From NCBI RefSeq assembly GCF_943169635.2, contig NZ_OW968186.1, forward strand, positions 248,001-312,000: 64,000 nucleotides of DNA, in the 5' to 3' direction. Both the position numbers and the translations under genes were made by a program. The stretch comes from Fenollaria sporofastidiosus. Its GTDB lineage: Bacteria; Bacillota; Clostridia; Tissierellales; Peptoniphilaceae. The notes beneath the pieces were generated by a model. That model saw nothing but the letters and a program-made list of their open reading frames with translations, had not been told where the DNA came from and searched no databases. Shown piece after piece: positions 27,998 through 35,721 of this stretch. Each line of letters begins with the position of its first letter. Within the stretch, counting starts at the first letter, position 1.

Positions 27998-28723
27998 TCA
28001 TCTCCCTTCTAATTTTGCATATTCTTCATCAACCGAAAGTTCTTGCTCTGGATATTTAAAATCATATGTTGAAAGTTCGTTTTTAACTTCACAGTCTTCT
28101 TGATCTTTAAAATTAATTACGCCGTCCTTCATTACCACACTTCCAAAGTAAGAATAAAGTTTTTCTCCTGGCTTATTTGGATACTTAAAACTGTTAAACA
28201 TTAGGCCAAAGGATAAAGTTTGTCCTTCGTAATAACTTGGCTTTTTTTTGTACTCTTCTACTGTAATTGCGTTAACATATCCTTGACACTCGCTAGCTCC
28301 AATAAAGATTGAACGCCTTCCACCTCTTTCGATAGAGCGCTGCATAATTGCTTCATGCTTTTTCATGTTTCTATCCTTTTTCAAGTCATCTCTAAATAAG
28401 TTCCACTCAAAATGGTATTTAATTAAATACTCTGGATTGACTAAGTATGTTATGTTGCTTCTGTCTTGTTTGTAATTATCTTTCGGAACTCTAACTCCCA
28501 TAGTATGTGTTCTTATTGGACTAATTACCTTGACTTCATCCACAACATTTTTAAGCACAGGTTTAAAGTAACACGCATCAAGTATACCTAAGACAGCTTG
28601 CTTTGTTATAACTGGATATGTTGCTTTTTCTCCACCGCCCTTTGTCTCTGGTGATGTTATTAAACCATAATCTCCTGTCAATCTAATGTAAAAATATTTA
28701 GATTTTTCGTTTGGACCATCCAT
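27998..28723 (-). CDS. cas5: Cas5c pre-crRNA endonuclease (Cas5d)
   Basis: In type I-C, which lacks Cas6, this protein cuts pre-crRNA at the base of the repeat hairpin and stays bound to the 11-nt 5' handle. It has 241 residues, with the glycine-rich ERGGRRSIFIGASECQGYV and the catalytic-type K121-K122-H123; Y52 is a candidate third residue. It is the first gene of the effector transcript, with AGGAGGT before the ATG and a perfect consensus promoter at 28757-28785. That promoter is the apparent target of the crRNA-like RNA encoded just upstream. Confidence 0.95.
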   Translation of the reverse strand: MDGPNEKSKYFYIRLTGDYGLITSPETKGGGEKATYPVITKQAVLGILDACYFKPVLKNVVDEVKVISPIRTHTMGVRVPKDNYKQDRSNITYLVNPEYLIKYHFEWNLFRDDLKKDRNMKKHEAIMQRSIERGGRRSIFIGASECQGYVNAITVEEYKKKPSYYEGQTLSFGLMFNSFKYPNKPGEKLYSYFGSVVMKDGVINFKDQEDCEVKNELSTYDFKYPEQELSVDEEYAKLEGR

Positions 28724-28746
28724 AGTATTACCTCCTTCTTTCTATA

Positions 28747-28767
28747 TTCACTTATTATTATATTATT
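28747..28767 (+). promoter_or_regulatory. predicted CreR target site: TTC PAM plus partial protospacer
   Basis: TTC at 28747-28749 is followed by ACTTATTATTATATTATT (28750-28767). Positions 1-5, 7-11 and 13-17 equal the guide of the RNA at 28869; only positions 6, 12 and 18 differ. The site covers the cas5 -10 box (28757-28762) and the predicted start site, so an effector bound here would block transcription. Confidence 0.75.
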
Positions 28768-28785
28768 CTTAATTTTGTTTGTCAA
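28757..28785 (-). promoter_or_regulatory. cas5-cas8c-cas7-cas4-cas1 promoter, perfect consensus
   Basis: TTGACA (28785-28780), 17 nt, TATAAT (28762-28757) reading leftward, with a predicted start near 28750 and a short 26-nt leader carrying AGGAGGT. Such strength would need a repressor, which the adjacent crRNA-like gene could supply. Confidence 0.9.
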
Positions 28786-28824
28786 GTGTTTTTTTAATTT
28801 TAAGAATATATTTTAGTTTCTTTG

Positions 28825-28833
28825 TGGTATAAT
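28825..28833 (+). promoter_or_regulatory. extended -10 promoter of crRNA-like RNA
   Basis: TGGTATAAT, a perfect extended -10 element, without a convincing -35. It predicts a start about 7 nt downstream, at 28839-28841, one or two bases before the hairpin. The same TGTGGTATAAT precedes cas2 (complement of 31671-31681). Confidence 0.7.
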
Positions 28834-28839
28834 AAGTTT

Positions 28840-28914
28840 ATCGTAGTATTGACTACGCGGATTGAAAAACTTACTATTACATTATAATAAAGGGCATTAG
28901 CTCTTTATTTTTTT
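28840..28914 (+). ncRNA. CreR-like crRNA-mimic RNA repressing the cas operon (predicted)
   Basis: A compact gene opposite to cas. The hairpin CGTAGT-ATTG-ACTACG (28842-28857) replaces the repeat hairpin while keeping its outer CG pairs. It is followed by CGGATTGAAAA (28858-28868), 9/11 identical to the handle TGGATTGAAAT. The guide starts at 28869 with ACTTACTATTACATTATAAT. A terminator ends it near 28914, giving about 75 nt. There is no second repeat, no spacer-length unit and no toxin-like gene, which favours CreR (cas-regulating RNA) over CreA of CreTA modules. The guide matches the cas5 promoter next to a TTC PAM with mismatches only at every sixth base. From guide position 9 onward the gene overlaps the 3' end of cas3 in antisense. 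Prediction from sequence only. Confidence 0.78.
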
Positions 28915-31321
28915 CTTGATCTATGTTAAAGCCATTATCATTATAGTATTGCTTTTTAAGTAAAAGAATATCACCATCCATATACGAATCAACAAAGTCA
29001 TTAAGCTTATTGTTTTCATATATATTTATAGTGTAGCTTTGCATCTCTTTTAAAAGTCTCTTTATTTTTGATATATTATAGATTATAGTATCTTCATTTT
29101 CTAAAAGCATTTTTAACTCATCATATTTTCCCTCATTTGATTTTCCTGTTATTGAATTTCTATAACAAACTATCATTGCCTTTGTATCATTTTTGATTAG
29201 GTTAATATTATCAGCAGCTGTTTTGAAACTTTGTCTTAAGATAGGAAAATCTTTTGTTTTTGTTCCAATATTATTAATGTTATCACTTAATAAGTCAAAA
29301 GCACTTGGCTTATCCTTTTCAAGCGGATATGCCATTAAGCTTTCATACTTTGTGTAATAACGCGCAAAAAATTCATCATTTAGTTTATCAATATCTATTT
29401 CTCCAGTCTTTTTATTTAGTATAATCTCAGTTATGTCTTTTTTATATTGTATCGATTCTAAATAATTTAGGTTTTCTTCAAAGCCCATGTTAACTAATTT
29501 AACTATACCTTCTTTTAATAACCCGTATCTGTTGCATCTTCCTATAGCTTGTATAAGAGAGTCAATGCCTGCATATGACCTTATAAGCCTCTTAAAATCA
29601 ACGTTGACCCCAGCCTCAATAAGCTGTGTCGAAACAAGCTTTACAGCTACGCCTTCTGAAAGTTTTGCTTTTATTTCATTAAGTATATCCTTTCTATGTT
29701 CTGGGCAAAAATCTGTATTTAATAAATATATATTATTGTTATTTCCAAAATCTTCAAGTAGCATTTTGTATAAATTTCTAGCAGCTCTCTTCGTATTTAA
29801 TATAATTAGGTTTGAATCCTCTGCATGTGATAATACTTCTGTCTTAATATCTACTAAACTGCTTTTCTTACCATCATTAAAATTATATACCTTTGTCCTT
29901 TTAAATACCTTGAGCTGATTTTGACTAAGTCTTACAAGATTAGCATTTTTTGCATAATTAAGCCTATATTTAATGTTGTCCTCGTCATACTTAGGCTGAG
30001 TTGCTGTTGACAAAACTATGTTAGTCTTCATTACTGAGGATATAAAATTCATTGCAAGATTAAATAAATATGTCATCTCTATAGGAAGCGACTGCACCTC
30101 GTCAAGTATGATTACAGAGTTTATTAACGAGGAGAATCTCCTTATGTTTGTTGACTTTCCTTTAAATAAAGTATTTATGAATTGTACTAAAGTTGTCAAA
30201 ACTACTGGTGCATCAAAGCTTTCAAATAAATATTCTTTACACATATTTTCTTTACTCTCGTCAGCACTTTCATTCTTAGTGTTGTCAAATGATGATTTAT
30301 TAACTATATTTGAGTGGTATTCAAGTATACTCTTGTCTTTTAACACGTCTTTGACTTCACTAGCATTTTGCTCTAAAACAGATAAGAACGCAGTTATATA
30401 AAAAAATCTTTTTTTATCTTTAAACTTCATTTGATTTGTAGCATATAGCATGCTCAAAAGCGTTTTCCCAGCTCCAGTTGCAAGATCAAGCTTGTATATT
30501 CCATTATTATCAGTGCGGCTCCTACTGTCTACAATAGATTTTAAGTCATTTTTCACTTTATCCAGATTATTTTTAGGTTCAGGAAAACTAGCATATTTCT
30601 CATCTAATCTTGCCTTATACACTTCAGCTTTTTCTTGTGCATTATACATAACTCTATCGTCAATGACTAAATCGTAAGCATTTATAGTATCAACAATGTC
30701 TGCATTTTTTAATATTGATAAAAAGAGCCTCATGTATAAAGATAAATAATAATAATTAGCTTTATCATCAATATATTTTATCTTATCTTTAGAATTTTTA
30801 TATTCAAAATATCCTCTCTTAAATATTTCTAATAAATCTACATTTAATTTTTGTTCAATCTCTTCAATATATGGTAGTACTTCATTTTTGAAGCAAATTT
30901 CATCTTCATCAAATCTAAGTCTATCTTTTAATCTGTTAGATAAATTATTGTCAATGTCATAATAAGGAATGTCATAAATACCATGATGTGCGCTTATAAC
31001 ATAGGCCATGATATAGAAGTACTCCTGTATTATGTTTAGCTCAAACGAACTTTGCTTGGCGCACTTACTATATAATGACAATAAATACAACGCTCCTGCC
31101 GATGAATGATTTACCCTCTCATCAGTATTATTTATTATTTTATGTTGAAAAGCTTCACTAGCTTTTCCAATATCGTGAAGTATTCCTACAAGGTACAATG
31201 TATTTTCAAAATCTATCTCACTCGCTAAAGATTTAGCTTTATCAGCTGTATTTTTCAAATGAGTTATAAGCTCTTGCTTTTTAATTTTGCCTTCAGCATT
31301 GTCAATGTGTGCGTATTTCAT
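28877..31321 (-). CDS. cas3: Cas3 helicase-nuclease, type I-C
   Basis: Degrades target DNA after recruitment by the effector. It has 814 residues: an N-terminal HD nuclease (H21, HD at 49-50 in LVGILHDIGKASEAF, SAHHGIYD near 115), then an SF2 helicase with Walker A ATGAGKT near residue 281, DEVQSL near 405 and the second RecA domain (STQLIEAGVNVDF, IGRCNR). GGAGG precedes the ATG, 9 bp after cas2. Its last codons and stop overlap the antisense crRNA-like gene and its terminator, so this stretch is constrained twice. Confidence 0.97.
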   Translation of the reverse strand: MKYAHIDNAEGKIKKQELITHLKNTADKAKSLASEIDFENTLYLVGILHDIGKASEAFQHKIINNTDERVNHSSAGALYLLSLYSKCAKQSSFELNIIQEYFYIMAYVISAHHGIYDIPYYDIDNNLSNRLKDRLRFDEDEICFKNEVLPYIEEIEQKLNVDLLEIFKRGYFEYKNSKDKIKYIDDKANYYYLSLYMRLFLSILKNADIVDTINAYDLVIDDRVMYNAQEKAEVYKARLDEKYASFPEPKNNLDKVKNDLKSIVDSRSRTDNNGIYKLDLATGAGKTLLSMLYATNQMKFKDKKRFFYITAFLSVLEQNASEVKDVLKDKSILEYHSNIVNKSSFDNTKNESADESKENMCKEYLFESFDAPVVLTTLVQFINTLFKGKSTNIRRFSSLINSVIILDEVQSLPIEMTYLFNLAMNFISSVMKTNIVLSTATQPKYDEDNIKYRLNYAKNANLVRLSQNQLKVFKRTKVYNFNDGKKSSLVDIKTEVLSHAEDSNLIILNTKRAARNLYKMLLEDFGNNNNIYLLNTDFCPEHRKDILNEIKAKLSEGVAVKLVSTQLIEAGVNVDFKRLIRSYAGIDSLIQAIGRCNRYGLLKEGIVKLVNMGFEENLNYLESIQYKKDITEIILNKKTGEIDIDKLNDEFFARYYTKYESLMAYPLEKDKPSAFDLLSDNINNIGTKTKDFPILRQSFKTAADNINLIKNDTKAMIVCYRNSITGKSNEGKYDELKMLLENEDTIIYNISKIKRLLKEMQSYTINIYENNKLNDFVDSYMDGDILLLKKQYYNDNGFNIDQEKNKELMPFIIM
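28889..28914 (+). terminator. intrinsic terminator of crRNA-like RNA
   Basis: AAAGGGC (28889-28895), loop ATTA, GCTCTTT (28900-28906, one G-U pair), then ATTTTTTT. It lies inside the cas3 coding end but faces the other way, which only makes sense for a plus-strand transcript. Confidence 0.75.
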
Positions 31322-31330
31322 AATTGCCTC

Positions 31331-31624
31331 CTAAAATATAAAAGTATCTTCCTCTGGATTGAAGCTTGTAGTCCTGCCTATCATTTCTACTTTAGGCTTC
31401 CAATTACTTCCAAGATGATAAAATCTTATGCTATCCTTCTCTAAATCTATCTCTTTTCTTATTTTATATTTAAGCTCTTCAAACTCGGCAGGTGTTACTA
31501 TGCATTCAAAAACTGAATTTTGTACCCTTTGTCCGTAGTCCTTACATACATTAGCAACTCTTCTTAATCTCGTTCTTCCGTCACTATCCATAGTTTCAAC
31601 ATCATATGTCGCGAGTATCAACAT
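31331..31624 (-). CDS. cas2: Cas2, type I-C, displaced upstream of cas3
   Basis: Small structural partner of Cas1 in spacer integration. The 97 residues start MLILATYDVETMDSDGRTRL and contain RRVANVCKDYGQRVQNSVFE and IRFYHLG, typical of I-C Cas2. In the standard I-C order cas2 follows cas1 next to the array; here it is the first gene, 9 bp before cas3. GGGGTG precedes the ATG. The sequence looks intact. Confidence 0.96.
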   Translation of the reverse strand: MLILATYDVETMDSDGRTRLRRVANVCKDYGQRVQNSVFECIVTPAEFEELKYKIRKEIDLEKDSIRFYHLGSNWKPKVEMIGRTTSFNPEEDTFIF

Positions 31625-31670
31625 AAAATCACCCCTATATACTAATTCGCATCTTTATATCCTTAATAAT

Positions 31671-31679
31671 ATTATACCA
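31671..31679 (-). promoter_or_regulatory. cas2-cas3 promoter, extended -10
   Basis: TGGTATAAT on the minus strand, 47 bp before cas2, with no good -35. It implies that cas2-cas3 and cas5-cas1 are separate transcription units. No match to the crRNA-like guide was found here. Confidence 0.6.
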
Positions 31680-31744
31680 CATTAAAAGAGTCGTTGTTTA
31701 TAGAAACTATCTAAGCAGATATAATTCCTTTAAATTTACCCAAT

Positions 31745-32462
31745 CATAACCACCGGCGTAGCCGGTGGTTTGCTCTGCCCCTGCAAGGGGCTTTTACCTG
31801 CTGTGCACCTTGTGCACGTTGAAAGTCTACCACTTGCACTACTTTCTCAACTGACGCTAAAGCGCCTCTTTACTTCTTTTTACTTATTTGTCTTTTCTCC
31901 AGTGAATGGATCTATATATTCTTTAAGACTTATTTGATCTTTTGTAAAATCTTCTTTAAGTTGATTGCGTATATACTCTTGTATCTTTTTAGCATTTTTT
32001 CCTGCTGTATCTACGTAGTAGCCTCTGCACCAGAAATTTCTGTTTCCATATTTATATTTCAAACTGGCATGTCTATCGAATATCATTAGACTACTTTTTC
32101 CTTTTAAATATCCCATAATTTCTGAAACACTATATTTTGGTGGTATTTTTACTAACATATGAATGTGGTCTGGACATAGTTCTGCCTCTATTATCTCTAT
32201 TCCTTTTCTTGACAAAAGGTCTCTTAATATTTTTCCTATATCTTCTTTTATTCTTCCATAAATTATTTGTCTTCTATATTTTGGCGCAAATACAATATGG
32301 TATTTACAATCCCAAGTTGTATGTGATAAAATATTCTTATCCAATTGGATTAACTCCTTTCTGATATTTATTGTAGTTTGGTAGACTATTTTTATTATAT
32401 CATGAAAGGAGTTTTAACTTGAAGCTAAAGCTACTGATTCCCCCAGCATAGCTGGGGGTTTT
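31745..32462. mobile_element. IS200-type insertion sequence
   Basis: A single-gene element bounded by subterminal hairpins as in IS200/IS605: AACCACCGGC-GTA-GCCGGTGGTT (31748-31770) on one side and CCCCCAGC-ATA-GCTGGGGG (32440-32458) on the other. No terminal inverted repeats or target duplication are expected in this family, so the exact ends are uncertain. There is no tnpB. It sits between gltX and the cas2 promoter. Confidence 0.8.
31880..32344 (-). CDS. tnpA: IS200/IS605 TnpA (Y1 HUH transposase)
   Basis: A 154-residue single-strand transposase. The HUH motif is H60-I-H62 in ELCPDHIHMLVKIPPKYS; the catalytic tyrosine is probably Y124 with Q128 (EYIRNQ). It begins with YHIVFAPKYRR-type residues usual for the family. 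The start is TTG at 32344 with AAAGGAG upstream. It appears intact, so the element may still move. Confidence 0.95.
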   Translation of the reverse strand: MDKNILSHTTWDCKYHIVFAPKYRRQIIYGRIKEDIGKILRDLLSRKGIEIIEAELCPDHIHMLVKIPPKYSVSEIMGYLKGKSSLMIFDRHASLKYKYGNRNFWCRGYYVDTAGKNAKKIQEYIRNQLKEDFTKDQISLKEYIDPFTGEKTNK

Positions 32463-32480
32463 ATTGTGGTCAACCCACAA

Positions 32481-32513
32481 TAAAAAATGGGCTCTGCATC
32501 GCGCAAAGCCCAT
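32481..32513 (-). terminator. gltX operon terminator
   Basis: On the minus strand ATGGGCT, a 13-nt loop, AGCCCAT and a T run. Confidence 0.85.
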
Positions 32514-32531
32514 AGTCATTTTTCTAATAAT

Positions 32532-34007
32532 TTATTTAAATTTATCTAATCTCTTGAATATCTTTTCTTTACCTAATAAGTAAAGTATCCTATCCATTTC
32601 TGGTCCGTGTACTGAGAAGGAAATCATCGCTCTGACTGGCATATAAAGGTTTTTGCCTTTGATGCCTGTCTTCTTTTGTATATTCTTCATGAATGTCTTG
32701 GCGTAATCAAGTGTGATTTCGTCTACTGATGAAAGCTCTTCTTCGATTGTGTTTGCAAGCACTTTTGCGTTCTCTGCGTTTTCGCCTTCTAAGAATTCTT
32801 TTGTTTCATCTGCAAGTGGAAGCTCTTCAAAGATGAATTTTGCCTTCTCTGGCAATTCTGTCATTAGTGAGATGGAGTCTTTAAGTGTATCGATTAAAAC
32901 TTCCATATACTCTTTATGCTCTTTGGCAAAGTCTTCTGTGATTAGTCCTGCTTTAACTAATTCTTTGCTTGCTTCTTCTCTCAATACATTGATGTCTTGA
33001 TTTCTTAAGAATTGTGCGTTTACCCAATCAAGCTTGTCTTTATCAAAGATGCCGCCTGTCTTGGAAACTCTTTCGAATGAGAACTCTTTGATTAGCTCAT
33101 CCATAGTAAATATTTCTTTATTATCTTCTGGTGACCAGCCAACTAGTGCTAAGTAGTTATTTAAAGCTTCTGGCAAATAGCCTTTGTCTTTGAAGTCTTC
33201 TACTGATACGTCGCCTTGTCTCTTTGATAATTTCTTTCTGTCTTTGTTAAGTACTGTTGGTAAGTGAACGTACTCTGGCTTTTCCCAGCCAAGTGCCTCG
33301 TATAAAAATACGTGCTTTGGTGTAGATGGTAGCCACTCTTCCCCTCTAACGATGTGTGTGATGCCCATTAGGTGATCGTCGACTACGACTGCCATGTGAT
33401 ATGTTGGGAAGCCGTCTGATTTTAGTAATACTTGATCATCTATATCTTCTGTGTTTATGGTGATGTCGCCTCTAACTACGTCGTGGAATGTTATGTCTGT
33501 ATCCTTTGGTAATTTTAGTCTAACTACGTATGGCTCGCCATTTGCAACCCTTTTCTTTGCTTCGTCAAGAGGAATATTTCTACAGAAGCCATCATACTTT
33601 GGTATAAGGCCCTTTATCTGTCTTTCTTCTCTGATTCTATCAAGTCTTTCCTTATCGCAGAAGCAGTAGTATGCCTTGCCCTCTTCGATTAGCTGATCAA
33701 CATATTTCTTATATATATCAAGTCTTTCTGATTGTATATATGGACCGTAGTCACCTTTTTGAACTACTTTTCCATCTTCAATAAAAACGCCTTCGCTGTA
33801 GTGTATACCAGCCCAGTGAAGTGAGTTTATCAAGTTTTCTATAGCACCTTCGACATAACGTGTTCTGTCTGTGTCTTCGATTCTTAAGATGAAGTCGCCG
33901 CCCATCTTTTCAGCGAATAAGTAGTTATATAGCGCTGTTCTTAATGAGCCTATGTGCACAAAACCTGTTGGCGATGGTGCAAATCTTACTCTAACTTTTT
34001 TATCCAC
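32532..34007 (-). CDS. gltX: glutamyl-tRNA synthetase
   Basis: Class I synthetase charging tRNA-Glu. It has 491 residues with the HIGH-type motif in FAPSPTGFVHIGSLRTAL and the KMSKS-type KLSKRQG, and an anticodon-binding C-terminal half. The start is GTG at 34007 with AGGAAG upstream, inside the end of proS (8-nt overlap). It is the last gene of the long operon and is followed by a terminator. In organisms lacking GlnRS it also misacylates tRNA-Gln; that cannot be decided here. Confidence 0.97.
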   Translation of the reverse strand: MDKKVRVRFAPSPTGFVHIGSLRTALYNYLFAEKMGGDFILRIEDTDRTRYVEGAIENLINSLHWAGIHYSEGVFIEDGKVVQKGDYGPYIQSERLDIYKKYVDQLIEEGKAYYCFCDKERLDRIREERQIKGLIPKYDGFCRNIPLDEAKKRVANGEPYVVRLKLPKDTDITFHDVVRGDITINTEDIDDQVLLKSDGFPTYHMAVVVDDHLMGITHIVRGEEWLPSTPKHVFLYEALGWEKPEYVHLPTVLNKDRKKLSKRQGDVSVEDFKDKGYLPEALNNYLALVGWSPEDNKEIFTMDELIKEFSFERVSKTGGIFDKDKLDWVNAQFLRNQDINVLREEASKELVKAGLITEDFAKEHKEYMEVLIDTLKDSISLMTELPEKAKFIFEELPLADETKEFLEGENAENAKVLANTIEEELSSVDEITLDYAKTFMKNIQKKTGIKGKNLYMPVRAMISFSVHGPEMDRILYLLGKEKIFKRLDKFK

Positions 34008-35721
34008 GATTATTCTTCCTTTCCTTTATATATGCAATGATCTTGTTAATAGCTTCGCTAGCATCTATCTCTTCATTTTCCATCTCACGACGAGTTGAGT
34101 ACTCAACCTTGCCTTCGCTAGCAAGCTTACCTACTGTAATTCTAAGAGGTATACCGATCAGGTCTCTATCGTTAAATTTAACGCCGGCTCTTTCTGCTCT
34201 GTCATCAAGAAGCACTTCGACTTTCTCTGCCAATAGTTTTTCGTAAATCTCTTCAGCAAGTTTATTTTGCTCTTCATCTTTTACATTGACAATTGTAACG
34301 ATGGCTTCGTATGGACATGATGATATCGGCCAAATGATACCCTTTTCATCGTTGTTTTGCTCAACTATGGCAGATACTGTTCTTGATATACCTACGCCGT
34401 AGCAGCCCATCCAGAAGTATTCGTCCTTGCCATTCTCATCTAAGAATGTTGCCTTCATTGATTTTGAGTACTTTTGACCAAGTTGGAAGATGTTTCCGAC
34501 CTCGATGCCTCTCTTGAACTCAAGTTTACCGCCGCACTTAGGACAAACATCGCCCTCAGCTATCATTAGTAAATCGTCTACGAATTCAAATTTTTCATCG
34601 TCGCTAATATTGTAGTTCATATAGTGATAATCTTCTTCGTTCGCGCCTATGACAGCATTTTTGATATTCTTAACTCTTTCATCTGCGATAAGTCTGTCAG
34701 CCTTTAAGCCGATAGGACCAGTGTAGCCTGGGAAGGAGCCCATAGCCTTGATGTCTTCTTCGCCCATCATCTCTATCTCATGCTCTGCGCAGCCAAGATG
34801 CTTTATTAATTTTGTTAGGTTAAGCTCTCTTGATCCTGGTATGAAGACTACGATTTTTTCTCCTCTAACCACTAGGTCAACTGCCTTAAGGCATCTATCT
34901 TTTTCAACTTTTAAAAGTTTTGCTAGGTCGTCAATAGTTTTACAGCCCTTTGTCTCAACTTTTTCAAGCTCTTTTATATCTTCACTACTATTGTCATAAT
35001 TATAAGCTACTTCTGCTTTTTCATCAGTTGCAGAGAAGTCGCAGCTGTCGCAATATGTGATCACGCCTTCACCAACATCAGAAAGTGCAGTGAACTCGTG
35101 TGACTCGTTACCACCGATGGCACCTGAGTCTCCTCTAACTATCCTGTAATCAAGTTCAAGTCTGTCGTAGATGTTTTCGTACGCTTCCCACATGTTTTTG
35201 TAACTAGCTATCATGTCCTCTTGAGTCTTGTCAAAGGAGTAAGCATCCTTCATCAAAAACTCTCTCGCTCTATTGATACCAAATCTCGGTCTCTTCTCGT
35301 CTCTATACTTAGTTTTGATTTGGTAGATATTTATTGGCAGCTTCTTATATGAGTTCACATCGCTTCTTATAAGGTCTGTGAAAAACTCCTCAGCTGTTGG
35401 TGCAAGACAGAACTCTCTGTCGTTTCTGTCCTTTAGCTTGAACATCTCTGGTCCGAAGGTATCCCATCTACCTGACTCTTCCCAAAGCTCTCTTGGCTGA
35501 ACAGCACTCATGTTGATCTCTTGAGCGTCGTGTGAGTCCATCTCTTCTCTAACTATCTCTTCAATCTTTCTAATTACTCTGTAGCCAAGGTTCATGTATG
35601 AATAAATTCCTGAGGCGCTCTTCTTGATAAAGCCGCCTCTTAATAGTAGTTTATGTGATGCAATCTCTGCTTCGCTAGGATCCTCTCTCAATGTTTTAAA
35701 AAACATTTTACTCATTCTCAT
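34000..35721 (-). CDS. proS: prolyl-tRNA synthetase
   Basis: Class II synthetase for tRNA-Pro of the bacterial type, with an editing insertion. It has 573 residues: class II motif 2 region TKYRDEKRPRFGINRAREFLMKD, the central INS domain, and the C-terminal anticodon domain starting SSCPYEAIVTIVN. The ATG at 35721 follows AGGAGG by 9 nt and overlaps the preceding ABC gene by 14 bp; an in-frame start at 35766 would lie well inside that gene. Confidence 0.96.
   Translation of the reverse strand: MRMSKMFFKTLREDPSEAEIASHKLLLRGGFIKKSASGIYSYMNLGYRVIRKIEEIVREEMDSHDAQEINMSAVQPRELWEESGRWDTFGPEMFKLKDRNDREFCLAPTAEEFFTDLIRSDVNSYKKLPINIYQIKTKYRDEKRPRFGINRAREFLMKDAYSFDKTQEDMIASYKNMWEAYENIYDRLELDYRIVRGDSGAIGGNESHEFTALSDVGEGVITYCDSCDFSATDEKAEVAYNYDNSSEDIKELEKVETKGCKTIDDLAKLLKVEKDRCLKAVDLVVRGEKIVVFIPGSRELNLTKLIKHLGCAEHEIEMMGEEDIKAMGSFPGYTGPIGLKADRLIADERVKNIKNAVIGANEEDYHYMNYNISDDEKFEFVDDLLMIAEGDVCPKCGGKLEFKRGIEVGNIFQLGQKYSKSMKATFLDENGKDEYFWMGCYGVGISRTVSAIVEQNNDEKGIIWPISSCPYEAIVTIVNVKDEEQNKLAEEIYEKLLAEKVEVLLDDRAERAGVKFNDRDLIGIPLRITVGKLASEGKVEYSTRREMENEEIDASEAINKIIAYIKERKNNRG

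Noticed and set aside
28724..28876. A CreTA toxin-antitoxin module in the cas3-cas5 gap
   Set aside because: The guide targets the cas5 promoter itself and no small toxin frame or toxin RNA unit with its own promoter is visible, so CreR fits better.
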